Source: Dongia_B sp964406155 (GTDB lineage Bacteria > Pseudomonadota > Alphaproteobacteria > Dongiales > Dongiaceae). From it: a DNA stretch of 64,000 nt. Under the pieces are notes generated by a model. It was not told the origin of the DNA. It did not search any database and worked only from the letters and a program-made list of their open reading frames with translations. Each line of letters starts with the position of its first letter. Within the stretch, counting starts at the first letter, position 1. The position numbers were made by a program, and so were the translations under genes. The DNA is taken from contig CAYOQR010000005.1 in the NCBI GenBank assembly GCA_964406155.1, positions 62,001 to 126,000 on the forward strand, given 5' to 3'. Of the stretch, positions 32,687 to 42,135 are shown piece by piece.

Positions 32687-34383
32687 CGCCGCCTTTCCGG
32701 CCTTGCGCCATCATTCCCAGCCGCAATCATTGGCAGGTCATTGACCGGGTCGTCGACGCCCTCCGGGCCGCCGGTCTGCCGGTCTTCGTCATCGATGACG
32801 GCAGCGACGAGCCGGCGCGCAGTATCCTGGCAAGGTTTCGCGACAGCGATCCCGGCGGCGGCTTCTACCGCTTCGAGGTCAACCAGGGTAAAGGCGCCGC
32901 CGTGCTGCAGGGCATGCAGATGGCCCTGGCGGCCGGCTACAGCCACGCGGTCCAGGTCGATGCCGATGGCCAGCACGATCTTGCCGCTCTGCCGGCGCTC
33001 CTGGCCCGGGCGGAACGGTTTCCGGACGCGCTGGTGACGGGGGTGCCGCAATATGACGCCTCGATCCCGACCGGCCGCGCGATCGGCCGCTGGATCACCC
33101 ATGTCTGGGTCTGGATCGAAACCCTCTCCCTCCGCATCCGCGACAGCATGTGCGGCTTCCGGGTCTATCCACTGGCGGCCGTGGCCGCTCTGCTGGTGGA
33201 TGGCGCACAGATCGGGCGCCGCATGGATTTCGATACCGAAATCATGGTGCGCCTGTTCTGGCGGGGCACACCGGTCAGCGACGTGCCGGTCGCCGTCACC
33301 TATCCGCCGGGCAATACCTCGAACTTCGATGTCCTGCGCGACAATCTGCGCATCAGCCTGATGCATACACGGCTTGTGCTGACCATGCTCACGCATTTGC
33401 CGCATATCCTCGCCAATCGGCCGCGACGGCTCGATCAGCGTCATTGGTCCTGGCTGGCGGAACGAGGAACCTGTTGGGGGCTGCGCTTCTGCCTGGCAAG
33501 CTATCGTCTTCTCGGTCGGCGCGGCTGCCAGGCCGTGCTGACGCCGATCGTGCTCTATTTCTATCTGGCCAGCCGCGAGCAGCGGCGGGCCTCGCGAGAT
33601 TTTCTGCGGCACGCCTTCCGCGCGCAGGGACGGCAACGTGAACCGGGTTTCATCGACGGCTATCGCCACTTCTTCGCCTTCGCGATGCGCATCCTCGACA
33701 ACTTCGCCGGCTGGGCGGGCGAATTACCGGCCGATGCCGTGCGGATCCAGAAGAGCGATGACCTCAAGGCGGCCGTCGCCGATCCCAGCGGAGCTCTCGT
33801 CATCATCTGCCATCACGGCAATATCGATCTCTCCCGTGCCTTGCTGGACGACAAGACGCGCGAGCGTCTGATCGTCCTGGTGCATACGCGTCATGCCGAG
33901 AACTACAACAAGGTGCTGCGCGAGATTCGGCCGGCCGCCGCGATCAGCATGTTTCAGGTGACGGAATTGGGACCCGAAACCGCCATCCATCTGAAGGATC
34001 AGGTGGAACAGGGGAAATGGGTCGTTATCGCGGGCGACCGTACGCCGGTCACCAATCAAAGCTTTGTCGCCGAGGCCGACTTCCTCGGCGAAACGGCGCC
34101 CTTCTCCATTGGTCCTTATCTTCTGGCCTCGTTGCTGGAATGCCCGGTCTATCTCCTCTTCTGTCAGCGCGAGAACGGGCAGCATCGTCTGGATTTCGAG
34201 AAATTCGCCGACCGGATCGACCTGCCCCGGCCGGAACGCCGTACACGGCTTCAGGCTCATGCCCGGTCTTTCGCCGCGCGGCTCGAGGAACAGGCATTGC
34301 GTGACCCGTTCCAATGGTTCAATTTCTTTGATTTTTGGGCCCCGCAACGGGACGCAAGCGAAATGAGGCGACGTCCGAAATGA
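32683..34383 (+). CDS. Family 2 glycosyltransferase fused to LpxL/HtrB-type acyltransferase
   Basis: 566 residues. The N-terminal half is a GT2 domain with AIIPSRNH, VFVIDDGSDE, NQGKGAAVLQG and the metal motif QVDADGQHD near 88-96. The C-terminal half, from about residue 265, is a lipid A biosynthesis acyltransferase with ICHHGNIDLSRA (HxxxD/E catalytic pattern) and VIAGDRTP. This fusion is common in APE clusters and is assumed to decorate or lipid-anchor the pigment. The GTG at 32683 overlaps the ligase stop by 4 bp. Activity on lipid A itself is an unlikely alternative. Confidence 0.87.
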   Translation: MTPPFRPCAIIPSRNHWQVIDRVVDALRAAGLPVFVIDDGSDEPARSILARFRDSDPGGGFYRFEVNQGKGAAVLQGMQMALAAGYSHAVQVDADGQHDLAALPALLARAERFPDALVTGVPQYDASIPTGRAIGRWITHVWVWIETLSLRIRDSMCGFRVYPLAAVAALLVDGAQIGRRMDFDTEIMVRLFWRGTPVSDVPVAVTYPPGNTSNFDVLRDNLRISLMHTRLVLTMLTHLPHILANRPRRLDQRHWSWLAERGTCWGLRFCLASYRLLGRRGCQAVLTPIVLYFYLASREQRRASRDFLRHAFRAQGRQREPGFIDGYRHFFAFAMRILDNFAGWAGELPADAVRIQKSDDLKAAVADPSGALVIICHHGNIDLSRALLDDKTRERLIVLVHTRHAENYNKVLREIRPAAAISMFQVTELGPETAIHLKDQVEQGKWVVIAGDRTPVTNQSFVAEADFLGETAPFSIGPYLLASLLECPVYLLFCQRENGQHRLDFEKFADRIDLPRPERRTRLQAHARSFAARLEEQALRDPFQWFNFFDFWAPQRDASEMRRRPK

Positions 34384-34787
34384 TATCTGCCGAAGTGGAA
34401 ATCACCGCCCAGTTCTACGACCTCGACCCCATGCAGGTGGTCTGGCACGGCAACTATGCCAAATTCCTCGAACAGGCCCGCTGCGCCCTGCTCGACAAGA
34501 TCGGCTACAACTATCCTGAGATGGACAAGTCCGGCTATCTCTGGCCGGTCGTCGACATGCAGATCAAATATGTCCGGCCGGTACGCTATGCCCAGGTGAT
34601 CCGGGTCGAGGCAACGCTGCTGGAATATGAGAACCGGCTGAAGATCAGCTATCGCTGCCGCGACAAGATCACGGGCGAGGTCCTCACCAAGGCGCATACC
34701 GTGCAGGTCGCGGTGACCGCAGCCAGCGGCGAGCTCTGCCTGGAATCGCCCCCGGCCCTGATCGAGAAGATTGAACGGTTATCGTGA
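34380..34787 (+). CDS. Acyl-CoA/ACP thioesterase, 4-hydroxybenzoyl-CoA thioesterase family
   Basis: A 135-residue single hotdog domain with FYDLDPMQVVWHGNYAKFLEQAR at about 11-33; the Asp near position 15 is the catalytic residue in 4HBT thioesterases. It recurs in APE clusters, where it may release the aryl or polyenoyl product or edit mis-loaded ACPs. ATG 34380 overlaps the previous stop (ATGA). It precedes the LolA-like gene by 10 bp. Confidence 0.87.
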   Translation: MISAEVEITAQFYDLDPMQVVWHGNYAKFLEQARCALLDKIGYNYPEMDKSGYLWPVVDMQIKYVRPVRYAQVIRVEATLLEYENRLKISYRCRDKITGEVLTKAHTVQVAVTAASGELCLESPPALIEKIERLS

Positions 34788-34797
34788 GGAAAGTGCC

Positions 34798-35439
34798 GTG
34801 AAGAAGCTGATTGCCGTTCTTGCCCTTCTCATGCTCCCCGTCATCGCCTCCCTGCAGACCGATGACGCCCGGGCCGACGACCTCAAGATCGCAAGGCCCC
34901 TCGCCGCTGGCGAGATCCTGCGTGGCCGCTTCGTGCAGGAACGCTCCCTGGAAGGCTTCCAGGCACCGCTGAAGAGCGAAGGCAGCTTCATCGTGGCCGC
35001 AGGGCGCGGCCTGATCTGGCGCGTCGAGACGCCCTTTCCCACCACCACCGTCATCACGCCGGCCGGTCTGGTCCAGGAGACACGCGGCAACGAGACCCTG
35101 CGCCTCTCCGCCGCACGCATCCCCTTCATGGCGCAGCTCTACGACATGATGAGCGGCACCATGGGCGGCAATATGGATCGGCTGAAACAGCAATTCGCCG
35201 TCGCGTCATCCGGCTCAGAGCAGGACTGGCAGGTCAAGCTGACGCCTTTATCATCGGGCAATTCGGGCACATTGCCGATCAGGGAAATCGATATCCAGGG
35301 TGGGCGTTTCGTCGATCAGGTCGATATCCGCAAACCGAACGGCGACCACGACAATCTGCATTTCCATGACCAGACGATCGGCACCGAGCCTCTCTCGGAT
35401 GCCGACACCAAGCTGCTCGATAGCGCCAGCCGCCCATGA
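34798..35439 (+). CDS. LolA-like outer-membrane lipoprotein carrier (APE cluster)
   Basis: A 213-residue periplasmic protein with a signal peptide (KKLIAVLALLMLPVIASL, cleavage near ARA-DD) and a LolA-like beta-sheet domain: GRFVQERSLEGFQAPLKSEGSF and LIWRVETPFPTTTVITPAGLVQ. In APE systems it probably shuttles the lipidated polyene across the periplasm together with the MMPL exporter, which follows with a 4-bp overlap. The GTG at 34798 is chosen for AGGAAAG six bases upstream; a TTG-type start at 34771 would lack a clear signal start. Confidence 0.85.
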   Translation: MKKLIAVLALLMLPVIASLQTDDARADDLKIARPLAAGEILRGRFVQERSLEGFQAPLKSEGSFIVAAGRGLIWRVETPFPTTTVITPAGLVQETRGNETLRLSAARIPFMAQLYDMMSGTMGGNMDRLKQQFAVASSGSEQDWQVKLTPLSSGNSGTLPIREIDIQGGRFVDQVDIRKPNGDHDNLHFHDQTIGTEPLSDADTKLLDSASRP

Positions 35440-37787
35440 GACGTTTTTTTGCCGCCATCTGGCTGGCTGTCCTCCTGGCCCTTGGCGCCTATCTCGCCTG
35501 GAGCGTTCATACCGGCCTGCGCTTCAGCACCGATATCCTGGCTCTGCTGCCGCGCGAGGCGGAGACGCCGCTGCTGGAACAGGCGAACGACGCCGTCACG
35601 GAGACATTCTCGCGGCGTGTCCTGCTGTTGATCGGCGATCGCGACCGTGCCGTCGCCCGCCAGGCGGCCACTGAACTGACCGACAGCCTGACAAAGGCCG
35701 GCCTGATCAGCACCGATGCAGGCGCCTTCAGCAGCGACCGGCTGAAACAACTGGGCAGCCTCTATTTCCCCTATCGCCAAGGTCTACTCTCGCCTCGCGA
35801 CCGGACCTTGTTGGAACAAGGCAAGGGCGCCGATATCGCCACCGCGGCGCTGTCGCAGATCTACGGCTTCGTCGGCATGACCGATGCCCGGCTAATCGCC
35901 CAAGACCCCTTCCTGCTGCTGCAATCCTTCCTCACCCAGTTGCCGATCCCGCTCTCGCGCCTGACCCTCGATGACGGCCTGCTGACGGTACAGGACGGCG
36001 ATATCACTTGGGTTCTCGTTACCGGCCAGTTGACCGGCGAGCCCTTCGCTTTCGATGTCCAAGACAAATTCATCGGCAAGCTGGATGGCGCTCTTTCCAA
36101 GTTGAAGCAGGCCGCACCGGATCTTCAGGTCAAACGACTGGGCGCCGTCTTCTTCGCCGCCGACGGATCGAAAGTCGCGATGGCCGAGACCTCGACCCTC
36201 GGCCTCATCTCCATCATCGGCTCCGTCCTGCTGCTGCTCCTGACCTTCCGCCGCCTGGCGCCGCTTTGGCAGAACCTTCTGGTCATCGCCATCGGCGCCG
36301 GTGTGGCGCTCTCGGTCAGCCTTATGCTGTTCGAACAGCTACATGTCGCCGTGCTTCTCTTCGGCGTCAGCCTGATCGGCATCGCCGTCGATTACGGCAT
36401 GTATTATTACAGCACCCTGTTCGATCCCGATTGCCGAACGCCGGAACAGCGGCTGCGCAGCGTTTGGGCCGGTATCAGCCTCGGCTTCGTCACCACCCTG
36501 ATCGGCTATGCCATCTTGATCCTGGCACCGTTTCCGGGTTTGCGGCAGATCGCGATCTTCTCGGTGATCGGCCTGTGCGGCTCCTTCGTCACCGTCGCGC
36601 TCTGGTTTCCCCTGATCGACCGCAATCCGCCGGCGCATCATGGCGCCGCCATGCTGCGGGCGGCGGGTGCCCTCTGGTCGTTCTGGGAAACGCCCAGGCT
36701 ACGCCTCGTCCGCCCGATCCTGATTGCCGCGCTTTGCCTCGTCACCGTCTTCGGTCTGATCCGCATCAAAGCCGATGACGATGTCCGCCATCTGCAATCG
36801 CTCTCGGCCGAGCTGATCGCCCAGCAGAACGACATCCAGCGCCTGATCGGCAGCACCGGCATGACGCAGTTCCTGCTGATCCACACGCCGGATGACGAAG
36901 CGGCGCTGCAGATCGAGGAAAAACTCGATCCCCTGTTGCTGCAGTTGCAGGGGCAAGGCGCCCTGGCGGCTTATCAGTCGCCTGCCGCCTATATCCCCTC
37001 CGCCGCCCGGCAGCGCGAGAATCGCCGGCTGGTCGAGGATGCATTGGACAAGCCCTATCTCGCCGCTCAGATGCAGCAACTCGGCCTGCCCATGCCGGCA
37101 CGTCCGCAAGCGGCATCCGACGATGTCCTGACGCTCGGCCAGGCCATGGCGGCGCAGGCGGTACCCTTCCTGCGCCATCTCGTCCTGAAACCCGGCATTC
37201 ATGTCGTGACGCTGGACGGCCTGCAGAATCCCGACGCCCTGCGTAGCGCGGTCGCCGGGCTCGATGGTGTCCGCCTGGTCGATCCGGCCGGCGATTACAC
37301 GACCTTGCTGTCCAAGTACCGCCACCGCGCCATGTGGCTGATCGTCTTCGCCATCCTGCTGATGATGCCGGTCCTGATCTGGCGCTATGGCTGGCTGGGC
37401 GCCATCCTGGTCAAGGCCCCCTCGGTCGCCGCGATCAGTCTGGCCCTGGCTTTCATCGGCCTGACCGGCGAAGGCTTCAACTTCTTCCATGCCATGGCCC
37501 TGATCCTGGTCCAGTCGATCGGCGTGGATTACGCGGTGTTCTGCGCCGAAAGCGGTCGCAGCCGGCGCGCCGTGACCATGCTGGGCGTCTGGCTATCGGC
37601 CCTTTCGACCCTGCTGTCCTTCGGCGTCCTTGCTTTCAGCCAGGTGGCAGCCGTCCATGCCTTCGGCCTGACCATGCTGGTCGGTATTCTCTTTGCCTTC
37701 GTCCTGGCACCGATCGCCGGCAAGGCCCATCGCGGGGCCAGAAACCTCAAGGGAAATCCCGGTGGAAATCCCAAGGGAAATCTCTGA
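35436..37787 (+). CDS. MMPL/RND-family exporter (APE cluster)
   Basis: 783 residues with the RND layout: an N-terminal helix, a large periplasmic loop (about 25-240), helices 2-6 including LGLISIIGSVLLLLLTF and VSLIGIAVDYGMYYYSTLF, a second periplasmic loop and a C-terminal helix bundle with MALILVQSIGVDYAVFCAESG. The two VDYG/VDYA Asp residues lie in the proton-relay helix. It would export the aryl polyene lipid towards the outer membrane. The last codons form a small repeat (KGNPGGNPKGNL) from a GGGAAATCCC-type DNA repeat at about 37743-37785. It is coupled to the LolA-like gene by ATGA. Confidence 0.9.
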   Translation: MRRFFAAIWLAVLLALGAYLAWSVHTGLRFSTDILALLPREAETPLLEQANDAVTETFSRRVLLLIGDRDRAVARQAATELTDSLTKAGLISTDAGAFSSDRLKQLGSLYFPYRQGLLSPRDRTLLEQGKGADIATAALSQIYGFVGMTDARLIAQDPFLLLQSFLTQLPIPLSRLTLDDGLLTVQDGDITWVLVTGQLTGEPFAFDVQDKFIGKLDGALSKLKQAAPDLQVKRLGAVFFAADGSKVAMAETSTLGLISIIGSVLLLLLTFRRLAPLWQNLLVIAIGAGVALSVSLMLFEQLHVAVLLFGVSLIGIAVDYGMYYYSTLFDPDCRTPEQRLRSVWAGISLGFVTTLIGYAILILAPFPGLRQIAIFSVIGLCGSFVTVALWFPLIDRNPPAHHGAAMLRAAGALWSFWETPRLRLVRPILIAALCLVTVFGLIRIKADDDVRHLQSLSAELIAQQNDIQRLIGSTGMTQFLLIHTPDDEAALQIEEKLDPLLLQLQGQGALAAYQSPAAYIPSAARQRENRRLVEDALDKPYLAAQMQQLGLPMPARPQAASDDVLTLGQAMAAQAVPFLRHLVLKPGIHVVTLDGLQNPDALRSAVAGLDGVRLVDPAGDYTTLLSKYRHRAMWLIVFAILLMMPVLIWRYGWLGAILVKAPSVAAISLALAFIGLTGEGFNFFHAMALILVQSIGVDYAVFCAESGRSRRAVTMLGVWLSALSTLLSFGVLAFSQVAAVHAFGLTMLVGILFAFVLAPIAGKAHRGARNLKGNPGGNPKGNL

Positions 37788-37872
37788 GGCAGAAAAGGCA
37801 AGACGTAACCGCAATGTTCTGCCAAACATGGGAGGCCGGTGGCTTGCCAAGGCCAGGACTAAAGACAGGGGC

Positions 37873-38460
37873 ATGATGAAATCATTGAAGAATTGGCTGA
37901 TTATCTTGCTATTGCTGGGGGGCTGCGCCAGTTCCGCCGGGCAACAGGAGACATCAGCCGTCCTTGCCCCTAATCTGCGCCTCACCCTGCCGCGCCCGGC
38001 GGATATGGGCAAAAGCATTGAAGCCGTCCAGATGATCACTGCCCGCCATGACGGCCGCGACTTCACCTTCGAGGCCCATCTCAGCATCACGCCTGAACGC
38101 GTCCTGCTGGTCGGGCTCGATCCGATGGGCCAGCGGGTCATGACCGTCACCTGGCGGGAGAGCGGCATCACGGTCGATGCCTCGCCCTTCCTGCCGAAGG
38201 AAGTGCGACCCGGTTCGATGCTGGCCGATATCGTCGTACTGTACTGGCCGGAAGAGGCTGTTCGGCGATCTCTGGCCGATGCCGGCGCCAGGCTTGCCGT
38301 CACGGATAAAAGCCGGGACGTCACCGCCGCCGACGGCCAGGAAGTACTGCACGCAGATTATGCCAGCGGTACCGCCAATCCTTGGTCCGGCGGGTTGCGC
38401 TACCGCAACGCGGCCTGGAAATACGATATCCAGGTCGAAACCTTGCAGGTCAGCCAATGA
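37873..38460 (+). CDS. DUF3261 lipoprotein (APE cluster)
   Basis: A 195-residue lipoprotein with a short signal sequence and lipobox LLLGGCAS (Cys18). The mature part matches the DUF3261 proteins of APE clusters, with LTLPRPADMGKSIEAVQMITARHDGRDFTFEAHLSI and WPEEAVRRSLADAG. Probably an outer-membrane partner in export or anchoring; no mechanism is known. The start is ATG 37873 (the next codon is also ATG); the frame is open to 37693 but that part overlaps the exporter in another frame. Its stop overlaps the KS start. Confidence 0.82.
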   Translation: MMKSLKNWLIILLLLGGCASSAGQQETSAVLAPNLRLTLPRPADMGKSIEAVQMITARHDGRDFTFEAHLSITPERVLLVGLDPMGQRVMTVTWRESGITVDASPFLPKEVRPGSMLADIVVLYWPEEAVRRSLADAGARLAVTDKSRDVTAADGQEVLHADYASGTANPWSGGLRYRNAAWKYDIQVETLQVSQ

Positions 38461-39674
38461 CCTCCCGCCTGCCCAATACCGGCACGCTGGGCATCACGGC
38501 GCTGGGGATCGTCTGTCCCATCGGCCGGGACAAGAAGACCGTGGCCACGGCCCTGGCCGCCGGTACGCGCGACAGCCTTGTCCCGCGAAGCGATCTGGCG
38601 CTGGACAAAACCGTCCATGTCGGGGCGATCACCGGCGACCTGCCGGCGGTTCCTGCCGAACTGGCCCTTTACGACTGCCGCAACAATCGCGCGATGATGG
38701 CGGCCCTGGCGCAGATCCAGGACGAGATCGACGACGCGGTCGCGCGCTTCGGCCGCGACCGGATCGCCGTCATTCTCGGCTCCAGCACTGGTGGCATCGC
38801 CGAGGGTGAGAGCGCCTATGCCACCGTTCGGCAGACTGGCCAATGGCCCCAGGGCTTCGATTACCGTTTGCAAGAGGTCGGTGGTCTTGCTGAATTCACT
38901 GCCCGCTATCTCGGCCTGACCGGGCCGGCCTATACGGTGACCACGGCCTGTTCCTCCAGCGGCAAGGCCTTCGCCTCGGCGCGACGATTGATCCGGGCCG
39001 GCCTCTGCGATGCCGCGCTGGTGGGGGGCGCCGATACCCTCTGCCGGATGACGGTCAACGGCTTCGGATCGCTGGAAGCAATCTCCGCCGGCCTCTGCAA
39101 TCCCTTCAGCGCCAACCGCGACGGCATCAATATCGGCGAGGCAGCGGCCGCCTTCCTGCTGACCCGGGATGCGGCGCCGGTGCAGTTGCTGGGGATCGGC
39201 GAAAGCTCCGACGCGCATCATGTCAGCGCCCCCGACCCTGAAGGCCGTGGCGCCTATGAGGCAATGCGCCTTGCCTTGGTCGATGCCGGGTTGCAGCCGG
39301 CCGACATCGCTTATGTCAATCTGCACGGCACCGCCACGCCGCTCAATGATGTCATGGAAGGCAAAGCCGTGCATGCCCTACTGGGCGCCACCGTTCCCTG
39401 CAGCTCCACCAAATCGATGACCGGCCATACCCTGGGTGCCGCCAGCGCCTGCGAGGCTGCCTTCCTGTGGCTTACATTGCATCCGGATTACAATGCCGGC
39501 CTGCTGCCGCCGCATCTCTGGGACGGCGCAGTGGATGCCGCCATCCCGCCTCTGACCTTGGCGGAATCCGGCATGCGTGCGGTTTCGGCAGGCGGCATGC
39601 CCATGCTCAGCAATTCCTTTGCCTTCGGCGGCAGCAACGTGACCCTGGCCCTCGGGCGCGGCATCTCCGGTTGA
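38457..39674 (+). CDS. Beta-ketoacyl-ACP synthase (ApeO-like, APE cluster)
   Basis: 405 residues with the condensing-enzyme triad: Cys165 in VTTACSSSGKA, His in NLHGTAT near 302, His in KSMTGHTLGAA near 338, plus the C-terminal SFAFGGSN loop. It catalyses decarboxylative elongation of the polyene chain and is thought to work with the short KS-like protein encoded at 28345. ATG 38457 overlaps the lipoprotein stop. It is followed after 11 bp by the dehydratase gene. Confidence 0.9.
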   Translation: MTSRLPNTGTLGITALGIVCPIGRDKKTVATALAAGTRDSLVPRSDLALDKTVHVGAITGDLPAVPAELALYDCRNNRAMMAALAQIQDEIDDAVARFGRDRIAVILGSSTGGIAEGESAYATVRQTGQWPQGFDYRLQEVGGLAEFTARYLGLTGPAYTVTTACSSSGKAFASARRLIRAGLCDAALVGGADTLCRMTVNGFGSLEAISAGLCNPFSANRDGINIGEAAAAFLLTRDAAPVQLLGIGESSDAHHVSAPDPEGRGAYEAMRLALVDAGLQPADIAYVNLHGTATPLNDVMEGKAVHALLGATVPCSSTKSMTGHTLGAASACEAAFLWLTLHPDYNAGLLPPHLWDGAVDAAIPPLTLAESGMRAVSAGGMPMLSNSFAFGGSNVTLALGRGISG

Positions 39675-39685
39675 GGTAGAGCGAC

Positions 39686-40156
39686 ATGGACCTCAAACTT
39701 TATCCGATCGAGCTCCTCTTGCCGCATGCCCGGCCGATGATCCTGATCGACCGGGTCGTGCGGCGTGCGGCGGACCGGGTCGTCACCGAGGTCGATATCC
39801 GGCCCGGCATCCCTTTCTTTACCCCCGACTGCGGCGTTGCCGCCCATGTCGCTCTGGAGTATATGGCACAGTCCTGCGGTGCCTATGTCGGCGCCGCAGC
39901 CCTGGATTCAGGGGCGCCGGTACGGGTCGGTTTTCTGCTCGGCACCAGGAACTTCGCCAGCAAGATAACCTGGTTCCCGCCCGCCACCGTTCTGTCCGTC
40001 ACGGCAGTCCTCACCTTCCAGGAAGATGAAATGGCGGTCTTCGATTGCGCTGTCACGCAGCGGGACCAGGATGTCGCAACGGCGCAGCTCACGGTCTACC
40101 AACCGGCGGACATGGCTGCCATGCTGGCCAGCCAGGGGATTGATTCGGGCTTATGA
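39686..40156 (+). CDS. Hotdog 3-hydroxyacyl-ACP dehydratase (ApeP-like)
   Basis: A 156-residue single hotdog domain. LLPHARPMILIDRVV at about 10-24 holds the catalytic His, and VALEYMAQSCGAYVGA at 51-66 is the central helix with the acidic residue expected in FabA/FabZ-type enzymes. It removes water from the 3-hydroxyacyl-ACP to build the conjugated polyene; the second dehydratase domain is fused to the AMP ligase at 30953, and in the E. coli system the two form a complex. It overlaps the KR gene by 4 bp. Confidence 0.88.
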   Translation: MDLKLYPIELLLPHARPMILIDRVVRRAADRVVTEVDIRPGIPFFTPDCGVAAHVALEYMAQSCGAYVGAAALDSGAPVRVGFLLGTRNFASKITWFPPATVLSVTAVLTFQEDEMAVFDCAVTQRDQDVATAQLTVYQPADMAAMLASQGIDSGL

Positions 40157-40878
40157 ACAAGACGATTTTAGTCACAGGTACCAGCAAGGGTATCGGCAGC
40201 GCCATCGCCCGGCGCCTGGCGCAAGATGGCTTCACGGTCGCCGCGCATTACGGCCGCGACCGCGATGGTGCGGCAACGGTCACCGAAGAGATCCGCCAGG
40301 CCGGCGGCACGGCACGCCTGCTGAGCTTCGATCTGGCCGATCGTGCCGCCTGCCGGCAGGCCCTGGAAACCGACATGGCGGAACATGGCGCCTATTGGGG
40401 CGTTGTTCTCAATGCCGGCATCGCCCGCGACGGCGCCTTCCCGGCCCTGGAAGATGCGGATTGGGACAATGTGCTCGGCACCAATCTCGACGGTTTCTAT
40501 AACGTCTTGAAACCAGTCGTCATGCCGATGGTCTCGGCCCGCCAGGGTGGCCGTATCGTCACCCTGTCCTCCATCGCCGGCCTGGCCGGCAATCGCGGCC
40601 AGGTCAATTACAGCGCCGCCAAAGCCGGCATCATCGGCGCGACCAAGGCTTTGGCGATCGAGCTTGCCAAACGTCACATCACCGTGAATTGCGTTGCGCC
40701 TGGCGTTATCGAAACTCAGATGACGTCGGACCTGCCGGTGGAGGAGGTCATGAAAATGATTCCGATGCGCCGCTACGGCAAACCGGAAGAAGTCGCCGCC
40801 ATGGTCGCCTTCCTCTGCTCCGACGAGGCAGGCTATGTGACCCGGCAGGTTTTTTCCGTGAATGGTGGAATGTTCTGA
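40153..40878 (+). CDS. 3-oxoacyl-ACP reductase, FabG type (ApeQ-like)
   Basis: A 241-residue SDR with TGTSKGIGSAIARRL (cofactor loop) at 8-22, NAGIARDG near 93, catalytic Ser in TLSSIAGLAGNRGQ, Tyr/Lys in YSAAK and the C-terminal VNGGMF. It reduces the beta-keto intermediates of the polyene synthase with NADPH, as the basic residues after the first strand suggest. It overlaps both neighbours by 1-4 bp and belongs to the KS-DH-KR-KS block typical of APE clusters. Confidence 0.92.
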   Translation: MNKTILVTGTSKGIGSAIARRLAQDGFTVAAHYGRDRDGAATVTEEIRQAGGTARLLSFDLADRAACRQALETDMAEHGAYWGVVLNAGIARDGAFPALEDADWDNVLGTNLDGFYNVLKPVVMPMVSARQGGRIVTLSSIAGLAGNRGQVNYSAAKAGIIGATKALAIELAKRHITVNCVAPGVIETQMTSDLPVEEVMKMIPMRRYGKPEEVAAMVAFLCSDEAGYVTRQVFSVNGGMF

Positions 40879-42101
40879 TGCGCCGTGTCGTCGTTACTGG
40901 TATCGGCGGCATTACCGCCCTGGGAGACAGTTGGGAGACCATCCGCGCCCGGATGGCGCGGGGCGAGACGGCGATCCGCTATATGGCCGACTGGGAACGC
41001 TATGACGGCATCAATACCCGGCTTGCCGCACCGATCCTCGGCTTTGCCCTGGATGAGACCTATTCGCGCAAGAAGACCCGCACGATGGGACCGGTTGCCC
41101 GCATGTCGGTCTATGCGACGAACCGGGCACTCACCGATGCCGGTCTGCGGGACGATCCGGTCATCACCGGCGGCCGGACCGGTGTCGCCTATGGCTCGTC
41201 CTTCGGCAGTCCCGCCCCGGTCATTTCCTTTGCCGAGCTGATGAATCACGGGCGTTCGAAGACGCTGAACGCGACCAGCTACATCCAGATGATGAGTCAT
41301 ACGGCGGCCGTCAATATCGGCCTCTTCTTCGGCGTGACGGGACGTGTCATTCCGACCTCCAGCGCCTGCACCTCCGGCAGCCATGCGCTCGGCTATGCGG
41401 CCGAAGCGATCCGCTGGGGCAAGGCCGATATCATGATCGCCGGCGGTGCCGACGAACTCGACGTCACCCAATCCGCCGTCTTCGATACGCTCTTCGCGAC
41501 CAGCACCCGTAACGACCAGCCCGAAGCCTCGCCCCGGCCCTATGATCGCGACCGGGATGGCTTGGTGATCGGCGAAGGCGCCGTTACTTTCGTTCTCGAG
41601 GAGCGCGAACGAGCCCTCGCCCGAGGTGCCCGGATCCATGCCGAACTGATCGGTTTCGGCAGCAACGCCGACGGCAATCACGCCACCCAGCCGCAGGCCG
41701 AAACCATGGCGATTGCGCTGAACCAGGCGCTGGAGGATGCGAACCTGCCCGCCACCGCCATCGGCTATGTCAATGGCCATGGCACGGCGACGGAATGGGG
41801 TGACATCGCCGAGACCCAGGCGACCCACGCGGTTTTCGGCTCGAGAATGCCGATCCATTCCCTGAAATCCTATTTCGGCCATTCGCTCGGAGCCTGCGGC
41901 ACGATGGAAGCCTGGCTCGGCATTGAAATGATGCGTGACGGACAGTTCTTCCCGACCGCCAATCTCGAAAATGTCGATCCACGCTGCGCCGAACTGGATT
42001 ATCTGATGGGTGCACCGCGCTCGCTTGATATCGAGTATTTCATGTCGAACAATTTCGCTTTCGGCGGCCTCAACACATCGCTGATTTTCAAACGGGCATA
42101 A
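40878..42101 (+). CDS. Beta-ketoacyl-ACP synthase (ApeR-like, APE cluster)
   Basis: A 407-residue FabF-like KS with Cys164 in SSACTSGSHAL, His in VNGHGTATEWGD near 300, His in KSYFGHSLGA near 337 and the NNFAFGGLN loop. It is the last core enzyme of the operon and distinct from the KS at 38457; in E. coli the corresponding enzyme is thought to act early, on the starter. The A of its ATG is the last base of the KR stop. The following cupredoxin gene starts 34 bp downstream with its own strong Shine-Dalgarno. Confidence 0.9.
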   Translation: MRRVVVTGIGGITALGDSWETIRARMARGETAIRYMADWERYDGINTRLAAPILGFALDETYSRKKTRTMGPVARMSVYATNRALTDAGLRDDPVITGGRTGVAYGSSFGSPAPVISFAELMNHGRSKTLNATSYIQMMSHTAAVNIGLFFGVTGRVIPTSSACTSGSHALGYAAEAIRWGKADIMIAGGADELDVTQSAVFDTLFATSTRNDQPEASPRPYDRDRDGLVIGEGAVTFVLEERERALARGARIHAELIGFGSNADGNHATQPQAETMAIALNQALEDANLPATAIGYVNGHGTATEWGDIAETQATHAVFGSRMPIHSLKSYFGHSLGACGTMEAWLGIEMMRDGQFFPTANLENVDPRCAELDYLMGAPRSLDIEYFMSNNFAFGGLNTSLIFKRA

Positions 42102-42135
42102 TCGGTTTCGTCACATTCCAGCAGGAGGAACGATC